DNA of 64,000 nucleotides from Dichotomocladium elegans (taxonomy: Eukaryota; Mucoromycota; Mucoromycetes; Mucorales; Lichtheimiaceae). This document shows, piece after piece, positions 59,632-64,000 of the stretch. Position 1 is the first letter of the stretch, and every line of letters starts with the position of its first letter. The translations under genes were made by a program, and so were the position numbers. The DNA lies in contig JAIXMN010000017.1 of NCBI GenBank assembly GCA_025716815.1, positions 496,001 through 560,000 on the forward strand. Reading direction: 5' to 3'. The notes under the pieces are model-generated. The model saw nothing but the letters and a program-made list of their open reading frames with translations, was not told the origin of the DNA and made no database searches.

Positions 59632-60258
59632 ATGCCTCGCCAAGTAAGCGAAAAAGCCATGAGATCGTCTAGGGATTCTAGCATTTACGGAATGGTGGAA
59701 TGATTAACAATTGATTTGCGTGATTACCTCTAGACCAGACGCTCTGCTCCCGCTCAACAGACCCGTCAGGCACACACCATGCCTACCCGTCAGGCACCTC
59801 CTCCTGCTGCTCCTGCTCCTGCACCTCAGCACCACGCTGCTCCTCCCGCGCCCGCTCCCGTTCCCCAGCAGCATGCTATGACGCCCGCACCTGCTGCTAG
59901 CGCTCCCATGGTTTCCCAGCCCCAGCAGCCTGGTCTATTTGCTCAGATGGCCACTACTGCTGCGGGTGTTGCTGTTGGTTCGGCTGTCGGCCACACCATC
60001 GCCAATGGTGTTTCCAGTCTCTTCAGCGGCTCCAGCGACGCTCCTGCCGAGCAACCCCAGGCCGCTGCTCCCCAGTACCAGCAGCCTCCTCAGTACATGT
60101 ACCAGCAGCAGCCCCAGCAGCCTGCGGGAGTTTCCGCCTGCGATGCTGATGCCAAGGCCTTCACCAAGTGCCTCGAAAGCAACAACAACGACGTCTCTGC
60201 ATGCCAATGGTATCTTGATGCCCTCAAGTCCTGCCAACAAATGGCTTCCCACTACTAA
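59632..60258 (+). CDS. CHCHD2/Mix17-like mitochondrial twin CX9C protein
   Basis: Two exons. ATG at 59632 gives MPRQ, then an intron 59644-59733 to TRRSAPAQQTRQ. The first 80 residues are Ala/Pro/Gln-rich and basic at the start, like a mitochondrial import leader. A Gly/Ala hydrophobic segment follows (MATTAAGVAVGSAVGHTIAN), then a Gln/Pro linker, and a C-terminal CHCH domain with twin CX9C: CDADAKAFTKC and CQWYLDALKSC. This layout is diagnostic of CHCHD2/CHCHD10 and yeast Mix17, soluble intermembrane-space proteins imported by the Mia40 pathway and linked to cristae and respiratory function. The protein ends MASHY. Strong codon bias suggests high expression. Confidence 0.94.
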
Positions 60259-60591
60259 GACGAAAAAGATTGAAGCGGAATATATCCTTCAAAAAATTAT
60301 GCTCAAAACCTTTTGTTTCTTTTTGTACTTTTTTTTCTTACCTGCTTTTGAATAATTAATAATGAAAGTAAGGTACGCATTAATAAGAATTTTACAGAGT
60401 ACCCCTTGTAGTCATGCTATTGTGTCATTTGATGCCACTCCGCTGAATAATACAATTGTTTTATACGCTCGCTTCCCCGAAAATTAAAAAAAAAATCGAC
60501 CACCATCCCCAAATCCTTGGGTATCACGCTCTTTTGTTCCCGACACTTCTTTTTTTAAACTTTTTATGCGAAAACCGCCTTGCATTGCTCC

Positions 60592-63500
60592 ATGCGCGAT
60601 GCTACAGATCTGAATTCATCTTCCAATGCGGCCTTTTGTTTTCTAAGCGGTGTAGCCTCTGTATTCATGGCGTATTCCATTTATTCCCATTTGAAAAATT
60701 TCACTGAATGCGATGGTACACTGTCTAATCGGAGAAGGCGCGAACTCATGCGACAAGAAACTATCAAAAGGATCGAAGACTGTATGCAGGACATTGCAAT
60801 CTATACTTTGCATACAAATATGGATTTTCTAACTCTCGGTGTAGCTATTCCTTTACGATCGTTGGCTTACCTCACTCAATCAAATAATGCAATGATCCAA
60901 AGCGGGTCAGTTCGGTGATCTTTGTATACGCGTATTCAACTGACGACAAGTGCATTTATGAAAATAACAGAGCTGTCAAAATTATCCTGGACCGTGCTAT
61001 GTCCGGTAAGGGGAGGCCGTGGATGTTGCGGGAGTTCTTACAAATGAGAATATACGAAGAAATTTATGCCGGTCCTTTGTGTTTTAGACAAGTATCTTTC
61101 TTACATCATCAATACCTGTAAAAAGGGGAATTCCAACGATTCGCAGGAAATGGCAGTGTCATCACTTCATCTACTGACTCGGCGAGGTAATAGATAAAAG
61201 CAACAGAATAGATATGTTTGAGATCTGATCCTCGGTTTTCGAAAAGAGATCAATCGGTCTGTGTTGCTAGGAGCAGGGATTCTCGACGTGCTCGTCGACG
61301 CACTGGCGTCTGAACCGCCCATGAGCGAATCCACACAGCGCTATGCTGCGGTAGCAATCTGCGATCTCATCCAAAACAGCGGCAAGTGAAGAAGGCGATG
61401 CGATTACCTGCACCAATGTTTATCAATATCCCCATATTAGACAGCAGCAAATGCTATATTATTGATCTTGGAATCCTCAAGCCAATTAAGCGGATTCTCT
61501 CATCGCCTTCAATACGCAACAATGAACTCAAGTACTGGACATTGATGATTCTCTATCAAATTACACGCACAGGTAAAGAAGGCGTATCTTGTTTGCTCAC
61601 ACACATTAATGCCTTTTTCCTCAGAGCCTTTCCCAAATATCTTGGTCGAAGAAGGCTTTGTATCTATATTAGCAGAGATGGCACGCAGCACATATGGCAA
61701 TACGAATATGCCCAAATTCTGTCTTCAGAGCCTGATCCGTATCATATCCAACGTTGAAGCTTCGGTCGTAAAGTCCATCTTGGAAGAGCTTCTGCAATAT
61801 CGGATCATTGACTTATTGTCAATATGCTTACGAGCTGGTAAATATTTGCTGTTGTGCATTGGAGAAAGAGGGGTAATGTCTACTAATCTCGGTGCCTTAT
61901 TCGCAAAAATCCAGAGGATCTTGAACTGGTATACTGGGCTGCGGGATTGATGCACGAATTTGTGGTGAAAGGTAAATGAAGCTCAAGAGTGCAGCATGAT
62001 GCAAGGCGTAACGTTTACAGGATGCTGATACCGAGGAAACATTGCAGATGTTGCTGCACAGCAATTCCGCGATATTAAAGGTTTGCATGGTATCCTGAAT
62101 GGCTTACTGGCTGCAGAAGAAGTCTATATTTCGCGTTTCGTGCTGCGAACTATCAAGTTCATGGCTCAAGGGCATGGTAAAAGTCAATCAACGTTATGTC
62201 TTTTGCTTTAAAAATTAATGATTTGCTCTTATAGAGAAATTCTGCCTGGAAATGATCCATTCTGATATGGTCAAGAAGATTATGAGGAGTCTTAAACTTG
62301 AGGATGACGATGTGCGCTACTGGAGCGTTATGTGCATTAGCGCAGTGGCGCCCCAAGGTACAGAGACAGTAAATCAATATCAAAGAAACAAGACTGACTT
62401 TATGGATTTTCGCTAGTCGAGTCGCATCCGGATATTATCAATTCTGACGAGTTCGGCCTGTTCCTTGAACTCACTGTCTCTCGCAAAGTCAATATTGCAA
62501 TATTCTCGTCAGATATTCTTTCTTTAATATGCTGTATAGGTATGGTATTTGATTTACCATTTCTTCTTTTGCTAAGCATATCGTCCACAGGTAGCAATTG
62601 TACACTCTTGGGCCCACACCTAGGACCAATGGTGTCAACACTCGATAGACTTCTCCAAATGCAAGAGCTTGAGGTTCAATATAACGCTGCTGGAGCAATA
62701 TTTAATCTAATGGCCATGCGAGGTATATTCCATTGGTCTGGTAAAAGTCTGCTGGTACTTACAAATATGACAAAACCTTTTAAAGACGACTTCGCGTGCC
62801 ACATCAAAGACCAATGTCTGGACACAATAATAAGTTTATGTGTGTCGCCAACCCATGAGAGAATGCAAATGACAGCAGCCAAGTCGCTTGTGATGATGGC
62901 TACCAAATGTGAGAGTCTATGCAACTTTCTTCTTATTATGCATCATCTGACCATCGTTCATGGTAGTCCGCAGTATAATACCTCGCATCATATACCAAGT
63001 TATCAAACCCCTCATTAAGAGCACAACGGATATTACACAGCATACGCTTACTATTACCCTGATGCAGACGTTTATGAAAACCTCGAAATACTGCGACCGG
63101 AAAAGCGGTCGAAAACAGCAGAAGCGGCTTAATATCAAGCGTCGACTTCGAATGAGCCGAATCCCGGCTGAAAACGATTCAGACACTGACAATGGCGGTT
63201 CCAAATTGGACATAGCTTCTTCAGACTCAACCTCTAATCCAAGCACGCAGACTCCGTTCGCGATGAAAACCGCACTTCCTCGTCCTACCCGAATCCAGCT
63301 AGCCGGTGCACTAAGCGCACTGCGAATCTTTTTGGAAAACGGAGAGATTTTCGGTAGTGTTTTCAACGGGACTGAGGAACAATTGATTCGGGAGAACTTG
63401 GACAAAATGAACGAAGTCTTGGAAGAGAACGACCTAGATGCGTATGATGCCGTATCTCGCACCGTGGCACGTCTCTCGGACTTAGACGGATGTATTATAC

Positions 63501-64000
63501 CAAGTGGTATTGGCAATTACCAGCACAAGGATACTTGGATCACCGAAAATCCACTGTCAAGAAGCATGCGAAAATTTGTCGAATCAGTAGTATTTCTTTC
63601 CATCTATCCCGTCCTTAGTACCTGGGGTACATATCACGCCAAGTCTTCATTTGCCTCTTCAGCAATGGACGAAAAAACGGCAATCCGAGCTTATTACGAT
63701 GTTATTGCATGGCTTCGACAAACGATCAACGACTTGCTGCAGGACCAATCAATGGCATCCAGTCGCACAGCAAACCGAGGTTTTATCTATGATGATTCGT
63801 CAGAGGACAGTACAGAAGATGAGGATGACTACGGCGAGGGAGAAGAAGGGGAATCAGATCCATACATGATGTCGGACAAGATAGAGTCAGCCGCAGAACG
63901 TTTAGGGGAAACACGACGTAAGGGAGAAGAGCATGATTCTGCGACAGCTGAAGACTTTGCGGGCACCGGGCAGCGTTTATATTCTGCAAAAGCGTATTCC
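60592..64000 (+). CDS. membrane-anchored armadillo-type repeat protein (3' end outside window)
   Basis: The start is the ATG at 60592 (MRDATDLNSSSNAAF). A single hydrophobic span (AFCFLSGVASVFMAYSIYSHL) lies near the N-terminus, followed by many short exons. Each exon encodes alpha-helical blocks typical of ARM/HEAT repeats, for example VLVDALASEPPMSESTQRYA with AICDLIQN, YWTLMILYQITRT, FCLQSLIRIISNVEASVVKS, YWAAGLMHEFVVK, YWSVMCISAVAPQ and QYNAAGAIFNLMA. From about 63010 a long exon continues with VARLSDLDGCIIP, and then an acidic Ser/Glu region (DDSSEDSTEDEDDYGEGEEG) to the window edge. I do not recognise an orthologue. It may be a tail-less membrane-tethered scaffold. Exon edges before 63000 are approximate. 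Confidence 0.75.

Overview
This window is nuclear DNA from a fungus, most likely an early-diverging Mucoromycota (Mucorales-like). The genes are intron-rich, with short GT..AG introns of roughly 40-150 nt and pyrimidine-rich leaders. Protein content fits: a myosin-headed chitin synthase, an Atg26-type sterol glucosyltransferase, a BRPF/Nto1-type reader, DIRS-like and Tc1/mariner-like debris, and a Fanzor-type TnpB homologue. I cannot assign a genus from sequence alone. There is no bacterial-style operon logic; each gene stands alone.

Layout. 0-9 kb: a possible partial ORF running in from the left edge, glucosidase II beta (-), a CYSTM micro-protein (-) and a sterol 3-beta-glucosyltransferase (-). 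9-14.6 kb: gene-poor, with one SERTA-like small protein (-). 14.6-20.7 kb: a six-kelch protein (+), PRMT1 (-, with an 11-nt microexon) and ribose-phosphate pyrophosphokinase (+). 21-28.2 kb: decayed transposons, with two minus-strand DIRS-like RT remnants and one Tc1/mariner remnant. 28.4-30.4 kb: a Ser/Pro-rich small ORF (-) and a TMEM164-family membrane protein (-).

30.7-32.9 kb holds the most interesting locus. It is a Fanzor (eukaryotic TnpB/IS605 OrfB homologue) with RuvC-like motifs, a Cys-rich zinc ribbon split by a 65-nt intron, two apparent 1-nt frame changes, and a compact run of six small hairpins across the 3' end of the coding frame. The hairpins are exactly where the guide RNA scaffold (fRNA/omegaRNA) of this family is expected.

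33.3-36 kb: an EVI5/Gyp5-like TBC plus coiled-coil protein (-) whose TBC domain lacks the Arg- and Gln-finger blocks. 36-39.5 kb: no recognisable gene. 39.5-46 kb: a galactose-binding-fold protein (+) and a BRPF/Nto1-like PHD-bromo-PWWP protein (+). 48.6-54.6 kb: a class V-type myosin-motor chitin synthase (+) with an unusual SVIYDGRSMYG repeat tail. 54.8-64 kb: a luminal EF-hand protein (-), DNA topoisomerase III beta (-), a CHCHD2/Mix17-like twin CX9C protein (+) and the 5' part of a membrane-anchored armadillo-type protein (+) that runs off the right edge.

Most intact genes are housekeeping: ER glycoprotein quality control, sterol glycosylation, nucleotide synthesis, arginine methylation, chromatin reading, wall synthesis and DNA topology. 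The gene-poor stretches carry the mobile-element debris. Exon boundaries were placed by hand from splice signals and protein continuity. Family assignments come from motif recognition, not database searches.
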